The notes: generated from the letters alone by a model not told the origin. A stretch of DNA of 64,000 bases from Bartonella quintana (GCF_009936175.1 NZ_AP019773.1:744001-808000); one strand, 5' to 3'; numbered from the stretch's first letter, positions 50,459-60,940 are shown. Program-made: numbers and translations.

Positions 50459-50977
50459 ATGTTAAAGCTTTTTGAAAGAAAGCGCTTCGTTCTGTTGGCA
50501 GTGTTTTTTATGTTAGAAGTAAGTTTATCCGTAGCAAAGAAGCCTTTAGAGCTGCCTATTCATCCGATTCCTTTAGAAATACAAACAAATCAAGGTACGG
50601 TTTCTTACAAAGTAGAAATTGCTTTTACGCTATCTCAGGCAGCAGCTGGTTTGATGTATCGCACTGATTTTCCACGTGATCGCGCAATGCTCTTTAGAAA
50701 TCAGGCAAGCAATCAATTAAAAGATAAGCAGGAGTTTTTTATGTGGATGGCAAATACGCCTTTGCCCTTAGATATAATCTTTTTAAACTCTGAAGGGATT
50801 ATTGTGTCCATTGTCGAAAAAACTTCTCCATTTTCAACGGATACTATTTCATCAGGAATACCTGCAACTTTTGCACTTGAGATTAATGCTGGTGAAGTTT
50901 CTGAAAAACAAATAAAGAAGGGACAACGTGTTCTTCATCCTGCACTTTTTGGAAAGTATGAAGGTGATAAAAAATGA
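50459..50977 (+). CDS. DUF192 family exported protein
   Basis: DUF192 proteins are small beta-rich proteins of unknown role. From the ATG at 50459 the product is 172 residues. It has a signal segment (FVLLAVFFMLEVSLSVA) followed by the domain: ALTLSQAAAGLMYRTDF-type core (actual GLMYRTDFPRDRAMLF), FFMWMANTPLPLDIIFLN and FALEINAGEVSEKQIKKGQR. A TTG 21 bases upstream is the alternative start. Its stop overlaps the start of the hydrolase gene by four bases. Confidence 0.87.
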   Translation: MLKLFERKRFVLLAVFFMLEVSLSVAKKPLELPIHPIPLEIQTNQGTVSYKVEIAFTLSQAAAGLMYRTDFPRDRAMLFRNQASNQLKDKQEFFMWMANTPLPLDIIFLNSEGIIVSIVEKTSPFSTDTISSGIPATFALEINAGEVSEKQIKKGQRVLHPALFGKYEGDKK

Positions 50978-51747
50978 CAGCGGAAGACATTCGTTTTTTT
51001 GAATATGACGGTTTGCGATTTGCTTATCGGGAAGAAGGGCAGGGTGTGCCTATTTTGTTGATTCATGGTTTTGGATCTTCTGCACGTGTGAATTGGTATG
51101 CAACGGGTTGGTTTCATACTCTTATTGAAGCAGGATATCGTGTTATTGCTCTTGATAATCGCGGACATGGAGATTCAATTAAAAGCTATGATTCTTCTTT
51201 TTATACGCCTCAAGCTATGGCTGGCGATGCAGTGAAATTGTTGCAGCATTTAAAATTATCTAAAGCGCATGTTATGGGATATTCTATGGGTGCTCGGATT
51301 AGCGCGTTTATGGCTCTTTTGTATCCAACATATCTACACAGCGTTATTTTTGGTGGCTTAGGTATTGGTATGGTAACGGGAGCAGGGGATTGGAAACCTG
51401 TTGCAGACGCTCTTTTAGCAGAAGATATTTCTACAATTACCAATCCACGTGGTTTGATGTTTCGTAAATTTGCAGATCAAACTAAAGGCGATAGACGTGC
51501 TCTTGCTGCTTGTGTTATCACGTCAAAACAGGAGTTAACAGCATCTGAGGTTTATAAAATTAAGCAACCTGCCCTTGTTGCCGTTGGTTCATTAGACGAA
51601 ATTGGTGGTGAAGCAAAACCATTAGCAGCTTTGTTACCACGAGGTGAAGCGCTAACAATTCCTGGTCGAGATCATATGCTTGCTGTGGGGGATAAGGTCT
51701 ATAAAAAAGGCGTTGTCGATTTTCTTTCTCGTTATCCTCTCATATGA
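50974..51747 (+). CDS. Alpha/beta-fold hydrolase
   Basis: The 257-residue protein has the hydrolase core with oxyanion segment ILLIHGFGSSARVNW near 27-41, DNRGHGDS, the nucleophile elbow GYSMGAR (Ser near 103), the acid in VGSLDEIGGEA near 206, and the histidine in IPGRDHMLAVGD near 234. Substrate is not predictable. It overlaps the DUF192 stop (ATGA), so it is translationally coupled to it. Confidence 0.88.
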   Translation: MTAEDIRFFEYDGLRFAYREEGQGVPILLIHGFGSSARVNWYATGWFHTLIEAGYRVIALDNRGHGDSIKSYDSSFYTPQAMAGDAVKLLQHLKLSKAHVMGYSMGARISAFMALLYPTYLHSVIFGGLGIGMVTGAGDWKPVADALLAEDISTITNPRGLMFRKFADQTKGDRRALAACVITSKQELTASEVYKIKQPALVAVGSLDEIGGEAKPLAALLPRGEALTIPGRDHMLAVGDKVYKKGVVDFLSRYPLI

Positions 51748-52380
51748 GAATCATTCAAAGCTAGAGTTTGAAAAACTATCCAATATTTGTTCTTGGATAA
51801 GATAAAAATATTGTTCAAAGTATCAGCTGTCTTAATGTTTGTTTTATGCAAAAGGTAAAGGGGATAGCGCTAACAATTCTAGTTAGCTCACTTTGTATAT
51901 TTGTATAGAAGTCGTTTCCTTTTATAGGTTAAACAGAGTATACTCAGAAAAGTAGTTAAAAGGATTTTTTTTATTATGCAATAAGATTTTTTGGTAAACA
52001 AAACAGCTGTAAAACAAGAAAGTGCTTTTATTTTATAAAGCTCTTTTTTGTGTAGAAGAGGAGAAATGATAGAGGTCAATCGCGGTTTTGCCAAAATATG
52101 CTTGTAAGCGCGGATAATGAAATTAGGGATAAAGTAAAAATTATTAAAAATTTACGGTTTTCCACCCGTTTTTTTTACTTTTGTAATCTATACGAATGTA
52201 TTTAACAATGATAAACTCTTTTAGTAAAGGACATTCAGCAGAAGTTGAAAATAATTGTGCTTTGAATATAGGTCTAACCGAAAATTAAGACTAAGTTTTT
52301 TATTATCTTTACAGAATCTCAGGGGTGCCTTATTTGCCGATAAAGAATTAATTAATAATATCAAAAGACAGGAGAGCATA
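51748..52380. other. Intergenic region upstream of the DUF3126 gene
   Basis: No gene is seen; the forward frame starting at 52255 upstream of the GTG has no coding character. A possible weak hairpin exists near 52150, but nothing firm can be called. Confidence 0.4.
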
Positions 52381-52593
52381 GTGAATGCTGATGAAATAAA
52401 AAAACTTGACAGTTATTTAAAAAACACATTCCAAAATTCAGCATTGCAGGTGAGGGCACGGACTAAAAAGAGCGATTCTTGTGAGGTTTATATCGGGGAT
52501 GAATTTTTAGGCGTTATTTATCGAGATGAAGACGAAGATGAATTATCATATAGTTTCTCGATGGCCATATTAGATATTGATTTAGAAAACTGA
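52381..52593 (+). CDS. DUF3126 family protein
   Basis: The 70-residue product, from a GTG at 52381, begins VNADEIKKLDSYLKNTFQNS and has ALQVRARTKKSDSCEVYIGD and FLGVIYRDEDEDELSYSFSM, matching the small DUF3126 proteins of Rhizobiales. AGGAG seven bases upstream of the GTG supports it. The function is unknown. It is convergent with radC. Confidence 0.85.
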   Translation: MNADEIKKLDSYLKNTFQNSALQVRARTKKSDSCEVYIGDEFLGVIYRDEDEDELSYSFSMAILDIDLEN

Positions 52594-52638
52594 TTTGTTA
52601 TGAATAATTAAAGAAAATTTTTCTTTATCCGATAAGGT

Positions 52639-53433
52639 TTATATAAATTTTAACGCTTTAAAGCTCGTGTAATTGTTGCGCCCTATAATAAGGTGATCAT
52701 GAACAGTAATTCCTAACGCATTTGCTGCGTCTTTTAATCTATGTGTCATTGTTATATCTGCTTCAGAAGGTGAAGAATCGCCAGAGGGGTGATTATGAAC
52801 TAAAATAAGTCCTGACGCGGACAATTGCAAAGCTCGAGAAATTACTTCACGAGGATAGACAGGGGTATGATCAATGGTTCCAGTTTGTTGCACCTCATCA
52901 GCAAGCAAACCATTTTTTTTATCAAGGAATAAGACACGAAACTGTTCGCGTGTTTCGTGAGCCATGACAGCTTTACAATAAGCGAGCACTTTATCCCATG
53001 AGGAAAAAATATCACGTTTAAATAATTGCGCGCGAACAAGACGCCCGGCAACATCTGAAATAATTTTTAAGTCAATTGCAGTCGCCGGACCGCATCCGTG
53101 AACTTCTTGAAGTCGGTGAATATCAGCGCCCAATACATCAGCTAATGAGCCAAAATGTGCTATTAAGCTCTTAGCTATTGGTTTTGTATTTGCTCGGGGT
53201 ATCGTACGAAAAAGCAATAATTCAAGATATTCATAATCTTCAATTGCATTTCCTTTTGATTTTAAATAACGCCTTCGTAGACGTTCACGATGCCCTTGGT
53301 AATGCTTATATATCTGTGAATTTCTCTGAAGTTTTTCACTTTTTGCTTCTGGTGTTGGATTAAGTGGAGCACTTGATGTTAATGCAAAATAATTGCTTTG
53401 GCTGCCCCCCTTTTTATTTAACTTTTTAGTCAT
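52639..53433 (-). CDS. radC: RadC family JAB/MPN protein
   Basis: RadC proteins have a JAB1/MPN+ fold; the cellular role is unsettled despite the name. In the 264-residue product, a helix-hairpin-helix part (about 60-130, [16 protein letters not shown]) precedes the metalloprotease-like domain. The metal motif [15 protein letters not shown] lies near 214-228. All metal ligands appear present. It follows map by 18 bases. Confidence 0.93.
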   Translation of the reverse strand: MTKKLNKKGGSQSNYFALTSSAPLNPTPEAKSEKLQRNSQIYKHYQGHRERLRRRYLKSKGNAIEDYEYLELLLFRTIPRANTKPIAKSLIAHFGSLADVLGADIHRLQEVHGCGPATAIDLKIISDVAGRLVRAQLFKRDIFSSWDKVLAYCKAVMAHETREQFRVLFLDKKNGLLADEVQQTGTIDHTPVYPREVISRALQLSASGLILVHNHPSGDSSPSEADITMTHRLKDAANALGITVHDHLIIGRNNYTSFKALKFI

Positions 53434-53450
53434 GATATTTTTACATTTAT

Positions 53451-54281
53451 TTAAGCATATGAATTTGGAATATAAAAAATGTTTTTAGGAGATTGCGTAA
53501 ATATTTCGCATCCGTCATTTGTTACGCCAATTGTATGTTCGTACTGTGCAGTAAGAGACCGATCACGTGTAACAGCAGTCCAGCCATCAGATAAAATCTT
53601 AACTTGTGGTTTACCAAGATTAATCATGGGTTCAATTGTAAACATCATACCTTGTTTCAATTCTATCCCTTCTCCAGGATTGCCATAATGCAGAATATTG
53701 GGTGCATCATGAAAAAGTTGACCGATTCCATGTCCACAAAAATCTCTCACAATTGAGCACCGTTCAGATTCTGCATAGCGCTGAATAGCTGCACCAATAT
53801 CGCCTGTAGTTGCTCCGGGTCTGATTATGGCAATTCCTTTCATAAGACTTTCATAAGTTATTTTTAGCAGGCGTTCCGCAGCACGTCTAATTTTTCCAAC
53901 AGGATACATACGGCTTGAATCTCCATGCCAACTATCGAGAATAAAGGTTACATCAACATTCACAATATCGCCTTCTTGCAAAGGTCTTTTATTGGGGATG
54001 CCATGACAAACAACATGATTGATGGATGTACAACATGAATGGCTGTATCCATGATAATTCAAATCAGCAGGAAGAGCCCCTCGCTCGGCCCCAAAAGTGA
54101 AAACAAAATCATCAATTTCTTGTGTAGTGACGCCAGGCTTAATAATATCCGTAAGTGCATCGAGACATTCCGCAGCAATACGACCAACTTCACGCATTTT
54201 AGCAAAAGCGTGATCATCAAAAATACGGATTTGTCCGTTAAATTTTAAGGGTATTTTATTATAGTCAATATAATCAATCAT
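53451..54281 (-). CDS. map: Methionine aminopeptidase, type I
   Basis: Map removes the initiator methionine from nascent proteins and is essential. The 276-residue product shows [20 protein letters not shown] near 78-98, [19 protein letters not shown] with the metal-binding aspartates, and [20 protein letters not shown] near 181-200. EPMINLG and the final QYEHTIGVT with the glutamate ligand follow. It starts ATG at 54281, overlapping the sfsA stop by eight bases. Confidence 0.96.
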   Translation of the reverse strand: MIDYIDYNKIPLKFNGQIRIFDDHAFAKMREVGRIAAECLDALTDIIKPGVTTQEIDDFVFTFGAERGALPADLNYHGYSHSCCTSINHVVCHGIPNKRPLQEGDIVNVDVTFILDSWHGDSSRMYPVGKIRRAAERLLKITYESLMKGIAIIRPGATTGDIGAAIQRYAESERCSIVRDFCGHGIGQLFHDAPNILHYGNPGEGIELKQGMMFTIEPMINLGKPQVKILSDGWTAVTRDRSLTAQYEHTIGVTNDGCEIFTQSPKNIFYIPNSYA

Positions 54282-54978
54282 TTTCTATTTTCACTCGATG
54301 AATCGGAAAAATGCCTTCTACACTTACGTGACATTTTACAGCATAAAATTCTACTCCTGATTTTAATGCTAAATCAAATTTACGTCCATATGTTGGATCA
54401 AGATCACGGCAGATTGTAAAAGCTGAGCAGTCTTCCCGTTGAATCATATAAAGCATAGCAGCTCGTTTTCCTTGTTGCACAATTTTTATGAGCTCTTCAA
54501 GATGACGTGTGCCACGTTTTGTCTCAGTATCAGGAAATTCTGCTAATTCTTTTTGACGAATAAAATGGACATTTTTAACTTCTAGATAACAGTCAGGGAG
54601 GATATCATCACGCAAAAGAAAGTCAATCCGTGATTGCGTACCATAACGTTGTTCCTTCAAGATTGTTTTGTACCCGTTTAATTCTGGTAATAAGCCATTT
54701 TGAATTGCTTCTAATGCAAGTTTGTTAGGTAAAGTTGTATTGATGCCAACCAAACTATTATTTGCTTCGACAATTTCTAATTGATACACGTATTTTCGCT
54801 TAGAATTGTTGTGATATGAAAGCCAAATATTGGAATTGGGAGTTATTAAGCCAAGCATTGAACCTGTATTAGGAACAGACACGGTGAAGATATCCTGATC
54901 GTCTCGTTTAACATCAGCAAGAAAACGTTTATAACGACGGATAAGTTTTGCAGGAAATAGTTTAGGAATAAAGAGCAT
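54274..54978 (-). CDS. sfsA: Sugar fermentation stimulation protein homologue SfsA
   Basis: SfsA proteins bind DNA non-specifically and contain a nuclease-like fold; their physiological role is unclear. From the ATG at 54978 the product is 234 residues. It has the N-terminal OB-like segment KRFLADVKRDDQ, CPNTGSM-like text (VPNTGSMLGL), and the SfsA signature YGTQSRIDFLLRD followed by DCYLEVKNVHF, then FPDTETKRGTRHLEEL. The cysteine of the usual CPNTG motif is replaced by serine-valine context. A TTG at 55014 extends the frame but lacks a binding site. It is followed immediately by map and radC. Confidence 0.92.
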   Translation of the reverse strand: MLFIPKLFPAKLIRRYKRFLADVKRDDQDIFTVSVPNTGSMLGLITPNSNIWLSYHNNSKRKYVYQLEIVEANNSLVGINTTLPNKLALEAIQNGLLPELNGYKTILKEQRYGTQSRIDFLLRDDILPDCYLEVKNVHFIRQKELAEFPDTETKRGTRHLEELIKIVQQGKRAAMLYMIQREDCSAFTICRDLDPTYGRKFDLALKSGVEFYAVKCHVSVEGIFPIHRVKIEND

Positions 54979-55309
54979 ATTCCTTATCTTAAAAGGCGTG
55001 ATTTCATAATTCAACTAAGATTATAATTGTAACAGTTATAGCATGTTAAATAAACCAACAGTGGTGCCAAAAATGTTACGATACCTTACCTAGACTGCGA
55101 TAAGCAGCTCTGTTTATTTTTTGTTTTTACAATTTATTGTTAATTCTTTTTAATCTCTTATTTGAATTTAAAGTGTCTGAATAAAAAAATAACTTTGACT
55201 ATAATTTATTATTAAAAAAGTTATTTAGTGGAATTATTTTATTTAAGAAGGTTGCATTCAAAAAAAATCAGCAATAGGAGCATAATTTAAGTGAAATTAG
55301 GTAGGATTG
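54979..55309. promoter_or_regulatory. Divergent leader between sfsA and trmJ
   Basis: This AT-rich region separates two divergent genes and must hold both promoters. No gene is seen. Confidence 0.35.
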
Positions 55310-56146
55310 ATGGCTGGAACCAATAAGAATCGTAAAAATTTAACAAATGGTCCAATTATTATTTTAGTCGAGCCACAGTTGCCTGACAATATTGGTATGG
55401 TAGCAAGGGCAATGGCAAATTTCGGGCTCTCTAAACTTCGTTTAGTTAAGCCTCGAGAAGAATTTCCAAATGATAAAGCCAGAGCTGCAGCAAGTAAAGC
55501 AGATCATGTCATTAACGACGCAGTAATTTTTGAGACATTACATGATGCAATTGCGGATTTGCACTACGTTTTTGCTACAACGGCACGTGAAAGATGTGGT
55601 TTTAAAACTGTAAAAAGTGCTGTTGAAGCAGCCAATATGTTACGTCAACGTGAAAATATAGGACATAGGACGGGTATCGTCTTTGGAAGAGAGAGGTGGG
55701 GACTAGAAAATTATGAGATTAGTCTTGTTGATGAAATCATCACTTTTCCAGTAAATCCTGCTTTTGCGTCACTGAATATCGCGCAAGCGGTTTTGCTTAT
55801 GTCTTACGAATGGATGAAATCAGGTTTAGAAAATCTGAACGATACAGCTTTTCGCGCAGCAGAGATGGAGCCAGCCAATAAAGCAATGTTTCATGGTTTT
55901 TTATCTCAGTTAGAAGATGCTTTGGATATCCGTGGATATTTTAGACCCCGCGAACGCAAAGAGGTGATGCTTGCGAATCTGCGTTCTGTTTTTACACGCG
56001 CTAATTTTAGCGAATCTGAAGTTCGCTTGCTAAGGGGAATTATATCTTCATTGGATCATTTCTCTCCTAAATTTCCACGGGGAAGCGGTGCACCTGTAGA
56101 TCGTGATCGTAAAAAATTAAAAACAAGTGTGAAAACTAATGAATGA
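55310..56146 (+). CDS. trmJ: tRNA 2'-O-methyltransferase TrmJ (SpoU family)
   Basis: TrmJ methylates the 2'-OH of residue 32 in the anticodon loop of several tRNAs. The 278-residue product shows the SPOUT motifs: ILVEPQLPDNIGMVARAM and NFGLSKLRLVKPR near the N-terminus, GIVFGRERWGLENYE near 125-139, and the knotted motif FPVNPAFASLNIAQAVLLMS near 150-170. Start is the ATG at 55310, preceded by TAGGA; a TTG one codon upstream is unlikely. It overlaps murI by eight bases. Confidence 0.92.
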   Translation: MAGTNKNRKNLTNGPIIILVEPQLPDNIGMVARAMANFGLSKLRLVKPREEFPNDKARAAASKADHVINDAVIFETLHDAIADLHYVFATTARERCGFKTVKSAVEAANMLRQRENIGHRTGIVFGRERWGLENYEISLVDEIITFPVNPAFASLNIAQAVLLMSYEWMKSGLENLNDTAFRAAEMEPANKAMFHGFLSQLEDALDIRGYFRPRERKEVMLANLRSVFTRANFSESEVRLLRGIISSLDHFSPKFPRGSGAPVDRDRKKLKTSVKTNE

Positions 56147-56951
56147 ACGGCCTGTTCTTTTTTTTGATAGTGGCATTGGTGGTTTAACAGTGTTAAGAGA
56201 AGTGCGCGTTCTTATCCCTGAAACGCAATTTATTTATGTTGCTGATGATGCGGGATTTCCTTATGGCAATTGGGAAGAGAATGTTTTGAAAAACCACATT
56301 CTAAAGGTTTTTACAAATCTTTTAACACTTTATAATCCTACCTTATGTGTGGTTGCTTGCAATACTGTTTCTACACTAATGATGGCAGATTTAAGAAAAG
56401 AATTTCCCCATACTCTTTTTGTAGGGACGGTTCCTGCAATTAAATTAGCAGCGAAACAAACAAAATCTGGCTTTATTTCAGTGTTAGCAACTCCTGGAAC
56501 AGTTAAGCGTGCGTACACGCGTGAATTAATCAATTCCTTTGCTGGTCAATGCCATGTTCAGCTTGTTGGAAGTGAAAAACTTGCCGCATTTGCTGAAGAT
56601 TATTTACGTGGGAAACCTATCGATTTGGAAGAATTGCGTAACGAAATCCTTCCGTGCTTTTTTGAACAAAATGGCAAATATACTGATATTATTGTGTTAG
56701 CCTGTACACACTATCCTTTTTTGATTAACTTATTTCGTGAACAAGCTTTATGGCCTGTCAAATGGATTGATCCGGCAAAGGCTATAGCCAAACACATAAG
56801 ATCATTATTACCGGAAAGAATGTATCACAAAAACACAAAGAAGCCTAAAGATTTTGCATTGTTTACATCGCAAAATATAACTTCTTCAACGAAGCATTTG
56901 TTAAAAGAATTTGGCTTAAATATTACGAAAGGAGTTGACTTTGAGATGTGA
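56139..56951 (+). CDS. murI: Glutamate racemase
   Basis: MurI makes D-glutamate for peptidoglycan. Asp10 in FFDSGIGGLTVL, Cys74 in VACNTVSTL and Cys189 in LACTHYPF are the expected catalytic residues in this 270-residue protein. Its start overlaps the trmJ stop, so the two are likely co-transcribed. A gap of 180 bases with a promoter-like sequence separates it from rpsD. Confidence 0.95.
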   Translation: MNERPVLFFDSGIGGLTVLREVRVLIPETQFIYVADDAGFPYGNWEENVLKNHILKVFTNLLTLYNPTLCVVACNTVSTLMMADLRKEFPHTLFVGTVPAIKLAAKQTKSGFISVLATPGTVKRAYTRELINSFAGQCHVQLVGSEKLAAFAEDYLRGKPIDLEELRNEILPCFFEQNGKYTDIIVLACTHYPFLINLFREQALWPVKWIDPAKAIAKHIRSLLPERMYHKNTKKPKDFALFTSQNITSSTKHLLKEFGLNITKGVDFEM

Positions 56952-56997
56952 GATTAATAAAGCTATTTCAGCTTTTTCTTTTGAGAAAGGGTATTAA

Positions 56998-57026
56998 TTG
57001 ACGTGTCCCGTGGATAACTTTGCATA
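56998..57026 (+). promoter_or_regulatory. Putative rpsD promoter
   Basis: TTGACG (56998-57003) is followed after 17 bases by TGCATA (57021-57026), a housekeeping-type arrangement about 105 bases before the rpsD start. Confidence 0.4.
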
Positions 57027-57132
57027 TTGTGTGTTAAGATGTTCTGTCAGTCTTTATTTTTGAAGGCAAAGGAGGGTGCGTTTCCTTGAGTTTTTACTGT
57101 GAGATCCAGTGTTTTATTTTAAAGGAAATGCG

Positions 57133-57750
57133 ATGAGTAAACGCGAAACAACGAAGTATAAAATTGACCGCCGTATGGGAGAAAATATTTGGGGTCGTCC
57201 TAAATCTCCTGTTAATCGCCGTGATTATGGTCCAGGTCAGCATGGACAACGCCGTAAAGGAAAGCTTTCTGATTATGGTGTGCAATTACGTGCTAAGCAG
57301 AAATTAAAAGGGTTTTATGGTGATATTTCAGAAAAGCAATTCCGTAAAACTTATGAAGAAGCTGCTCGTCGGCGTGGTGATACGGGTGAGAATCTTATCG
57401 GTCTTTTGGAATCGCGTTTGGATGCTGTCATCTACCGTGCGAAATTTGTGCCTACGATTTTTGCTTCTCGCCAATTTATCAATCATGGTCATGTTAATGT
57501 AAATGGTCGGCGTACAAATATTCAATCATATCGCTGTAAACCAGGTGATGTTATTGAAGTTCGTGAAAAATCAAAACAGCTTGTTTTGGTTTTGGAATCT
57601 GTGCAATTGGCGGAACGTGATGTACCTGAATATATTGAAGCTGATCACAATCAAATGAAAGCAACATTCGTGCGTATCCCTGCTTTTGCAGATGTTCCTT
57701 ATGCTGTACAAATGGAACCTAATTTGGTTGTTGAATTTTATTCTCGCTAA
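57133..57750 (+). CDS. rpsD: 30S ribosomal protein S4
   Basis: S4 is a primary 16S rRNA-binding protein that nucleates small-subunit assembly and, in some bacteria, represses its own operon. The 205-residue product has the N-terminal region ending in [20 protein letters not shown], and the S4 RNA-binding domain (about 95-155, [17 protein letters not shown] and [17 protein letters not shown]). The C-terminus [10 protein letters not shown] is typical. The ATG at 57133 begins [10 protein letters not shown]. Unlike in many bacteria it is not within an rpsM-rpsK-rpoA cluster, which is normal for alphaproteobacteria. Confidence 0.96.
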   Translation: MSKRETTKYKIDRRMGENIWGRPKSPVNRRDYGPGQHGQRRKGKLSDYGVQLRAKQKLKGFYGDISEKQFRKTYEEAARRRGDTGENLIGLLESRLDAVIYRAKFVPTIFASRQFINHGHVNVNGRRTNIQSYRCKPGDVIEVREKSKQLVLVLESVQLAERDVPEYIEADHNQMKATFVRIPAFADVPYAVQMEPNLVVEFYSR

Positions 57751-58034
57751 TGCTCTATAGGGAGAATATTGCTCTTTCTGTTTTTTACATGCTCAAAATG
57801 TTGTGTTGCTTTATGGTCTTGGAAGCTAACAACGGGTTTTTCTGATTAGTGCTACATCAAGTTTGTTGTTATGTTTTATAGCAATGTGACTTGTGTAGCC
57901 CTGTCTTTTTTGTATACCTCATCCTTATAGCTCAAATGAGCATAAGTATAAGCGACGTTATATTTGTTCTGTTATTATCTCTGCTACTCTTGCAGAATGA
58001 GCTTTTTATTGTGCAAGATTATGGTAATTGTATT

Positions 58035-58910
58035 ATGAATAATATTTCAGTCCAATATCAGGCAATGGAAGAGAATGTATAGAAAACTGATCCTTTGGAA
58101 AGGGAAGCTGATAATTGTAATCCAATATTTCGGATTGCTCCTCCAATTGTAGAGTTTAATAAACGCAAACGGCTTTTGCGCCATATACGGCAGGCATTTG
58201 ATGACTTCTCTATGCTTTCCTTGGGGAAAAAGTGTCTTTTTGCTTTATCAGGCGGAAAAGACTCTTACAGTTTACTAGCGTTTCTTCGTTTTGGATTTAA
58301 AGTGGTATGGTCTTTTCCCTGTTAAAATTTTGGCCTGTAATCTTGATCAGGGACAACCAGGCTTCCCAAAACATATTCTTCCAAAATTTTTAAACTCTTA
58401 TCAAATTCCATATCACATTGAATATCAGGATACTTATTCCACTGTTACAGATAAATTGGCACATACACAAACATATTTGTTTGCTTTCTTCTCGGTTGCG
58501 ACGTGGTAATTTATACCGTATTGCAAGTGGAGAGGAGTGTTCTTCTTAGTATCTGGAATATCACCGTGATGGTGTCTTGAAGATATTTTTTATGAATTTA
58601 TTTCATAGTAGTCGATGCAGCTATGCCGGGAAAGCTTATAAATGACGAAGGAGACCTTTTTGTTTTGCACTTCCCTTATTTATGCTGCGGAGAGAGATAT
58701 AGAAAAAATTTTCTTAAGCAATACGATTTCCTATCATTCCTAGCAATCTTTGTGGTAGCCAGGATGGTTCACAAAGTATAATGCAATGAAAGAAATGCTA
58801 AGAGATATTGAAAGAAAAATGCCGGGACATAAAGACACCATGATTCGTCCTTTGATAAAGATGCGTCCAAGTCATTTTCTTGATAAAAATTTTTTTTGAT
58901 TTTAAAAATT
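58035..58910 (+). pseudogene. ttcA: TtcA pseudogene (tRNA 2-thiocytidine synthesis)
   Basis: TtcA thiolates cytidine 32 of tRNA using an iron-sulfur cluster. Frames in order read [38 protein letters not shown] (the PP-loop, near 58225-58283), [20 protein letters not shown], and later [17 protein letters not shown] text and MLREI-type pieces. There is an in-frame stop at about 58080 near the N-terminus and frameshifts near 58290 and 58480. The conserved CxxC before the SRLRRG segment is not readable. It is dead. Confidence 0.87.
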
Positions 58911-59085
58911 TATTCTAAATGTTAAAAATTTACGTAATGAATACCGTGACGATGTATGCACAATACCGTTGATTTCTGGTGCATCATATTGATTGCAGCC
59001 TCTAGCCACTTTGGCCTTGATTCTCATCAATAAGAGCTTTGAAGTCTTTTGCCGACTTTTTATTTAAAAGATGAGTGAAAATTTT
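58911..59085. other. Gap between the ttcA and rimO relics
   Basis: No gene is seen in this short stretch. Confidence 0.4.
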
Positions 59086-59087
59086 TC

Positions 59088-60005
59088 GTTATTTTGCCAT
59101 AAAGTGATGCCAGCGGTTTTCTTTCACTTCTTCAAGAATGTTTTCTAATCCCAAATTATTTGCAGCAGCAACTTTTACTTCTTCATATTTAAAGTAGCCA
59201 GCGCGTTGAATTTTCACTTTCTCTAACCATTCGAGAAGTATATTAAAATCTTCATTAGTTTTATCTGGAAAGCCGACAATAAATGTTGATTGCAAAGTGA
59301 AATCTGAACAAATTAGTCACCATTTTTCAATTCTACGATTTATTTTTTCCATAAGAGTAGGACGTTTTATGCTGCATAAAACGGTTGGTGATGCATACTG
59401 AAAAGAAATATCCAGGATAGGGGAGAATTTTTTTCAGCCATGAATTCAATAACGTCATCAACATGAAGATAAGGATAATGTATGCGTATCCAAATATCCA
59501 TATTGCCTGCCTAATTCGCGACAAAGATCGAAAAATTTGTTTTTATTGTGCGATTTTTCCAAGGATTTTCCAGATATTTAATATCAATGCCGTAAGCACT
59601 TGTGTCTTCTGAAATAACCAAAAGTTCTTTTACACCTGCTTGTACAAGTTTTTCAGCTTCACGAAAAACATCACTGATAGAGTGTTAGGTAAGATTACCG
59701 CGCAAAGTGGGGATAATACAAAAATTAGGGTATGTGCTTGGCAAATAACATCAGAATCAGCACCAAGACAGCCAGTTACAATAACTTTTCCATTTTTTTT
59801 GAGAGATTCATTAACATTGGCTAGTGATTCATTGCCGACAGAATCAAGAAAGCCAAAAGGTGTTCACAATAACGAGATCAGCACCTTGATGATTACGTGA
59901 ATTTCATAACCTTCGGATCGAAAACTTATAATAATTCGTTCAAAATCCACAAGTGCTTTTAAGAATCCAAGAGAAACAAAACTAATACGAGGTACTGCCA
60001 TGATA
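59088..60005 (-). pseudogene. rimO: RimO pseudogene (ribosomal protein S12 methylthiotransferase)
   Basis: RimO is a radical-SAM enzyme that methylthiolates Asp89 of ribosomal protein S12. The reverse strand reads [20 protein letters not shown] at the N-terminal end (about 60000), then [20 protein letters not shown] and [18 protein letters not shown]. Near 59100-59290 comes [20 protein letters not shown] and [18 protein letters not shown]. The start cysteine of the UPF0004 domain (SLGCPKALVD in active RimO) is replaced by Phe-Leu here. Multiple frameshifts and stops interrupt the middle, and the C-terminal TRAM domain is missing. It is a dead gene. Confidence 0.87.
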
Positions 60006-60226
60006 ATCCTTGCACCTCGATGACGTGATTGAATTTTATCTGCTGCTCTTAGTTCATTAAGAATAAGAAATGCTCTTTATTTTTGTTCATACGCAACACA
60101 GTTTGTTATAAAGTTATTTTATTCTTTCTAAAAATTTTCATCAGTCTGTAGCAGATAACACGTTAAAAAAATACTTAAACAATCCCTATTGAATAAAGGG
60201 AGCGGGCTAAGCAAATTTTTTGTTTT
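60006..60226. other. Intergenic region downstream of lexA
   Basis: No gene is seen here. Confidence 0.4.
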
Positions 60227-60940
60227 TTAATATTTCCGAATAAGTCCTATAAGCTTACCCTGGATCTCTATACGCTCAGGTCTGTATATACGTGTCTCAT
60301 AATGTGGATTTGCAGCTTCCAATGCAATTGAGGCCCCATTGCGTCGATAACGTCTTAAGGTTGCTTCTTCTTTATCAATAAGTGCAATAATAATTTCACC
60401 TGATGTTGCTGTATTTTGACGTCTAACAATTATAGTATCTTTATCAAGAATGCCTGCCTCGATCATAGAGTCATCTTTGACTTCTAAAGCATAATGTTCC
60501 CCTAGACTAATCATATCTGCTGGCAAACAAAGCGTATTTGTTTGTTGCTGTATAGCGGAAACAGGTACGCCAGCAGCAATGCGGCCCATAATGGGAACAG
60601 TAACATTTTTTTTATCTTCTATATCAAAACTATTAAGATTTTTAGAGTTTTTTGATATTTTTCTTCTATTATTCTCTATTACATTAGGGGAAATTTTACG
60701 CGCTGAAGAAAGATTAAATGTTATTTTCTCCGGAAGTCGGACAACCTCCACTGCGCGAGCACGATTTGGTAAACGCCGTATAAAGCCTCGTTCTTCTAAG
60801 GCTGTAATAAGTCTATGGATGCCAGATTTAGAGGTAAGTTCCAATGCAATTTTCATTTCATCAAAGGAGGGGGGAACACCGATTTCTTTCATATGATTGT
60901 GAATGAACAAGAGTAGCTCATATTGTTTACATGTCAGCAT
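60227..60940 (-). CDS. lexA: SOS repressor LexA, catalytic Lys replaced by Arg
   Basis: LexA represses DNA-damage genes until RecA-stimulated self-cleavage. The 237-residue product has the winged-helix DNA-binding part ([20 protein letters not shown], then [20 protein letters not shown]), the cleavage site Ala123-Gly124 in [10 protein letters not shown], and the catalytic Ser158 in KDDSMIEAG. The general-base lysine should be in the segment ATLKR; here it reads ATLRR, so Arg196 replaces it (codon AGA). The length includes a long linker (about 75-115) typical of alphaproteobacteria. No GTTC-N7-GTTC SOS box is visible in the 60941-61250 leader. Whether this protein can still cleave itself is a question. 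Confidence 0.92.
   Translation of the reverse strand: MLTCKQYELLLFIHNHMKEIGVPPSFDEMKIALELTSKSGIHRLITALEERGFIRRLPNRARAVEVVRLPEKITFNLSSARKISPNVIENNRRKISKNSKNLNSFDIEDKKNVTVPIMGRIAAGVPVSAIQQQTNTLCLPADMISLGEHYALEVKDDSMIEAGILDKDTIIVRRQNTATSGEIIIALIDKEEATLRRYRRNGASIALEAANPHYETRIYRPERIEIQGKLIGLIRKY

Noticed and set aside
52255-52380. N-terminal extension of the DUF3126 protein
   Set aside because: The family starts at the GTG with AGGAG upstream. The preceding 42 codons have no similarity.
58095-58509. Two short forward frames as small proteins
   Set aside because: They are consecutive, frameshifted pieces of TtcA, including the PP-loop.
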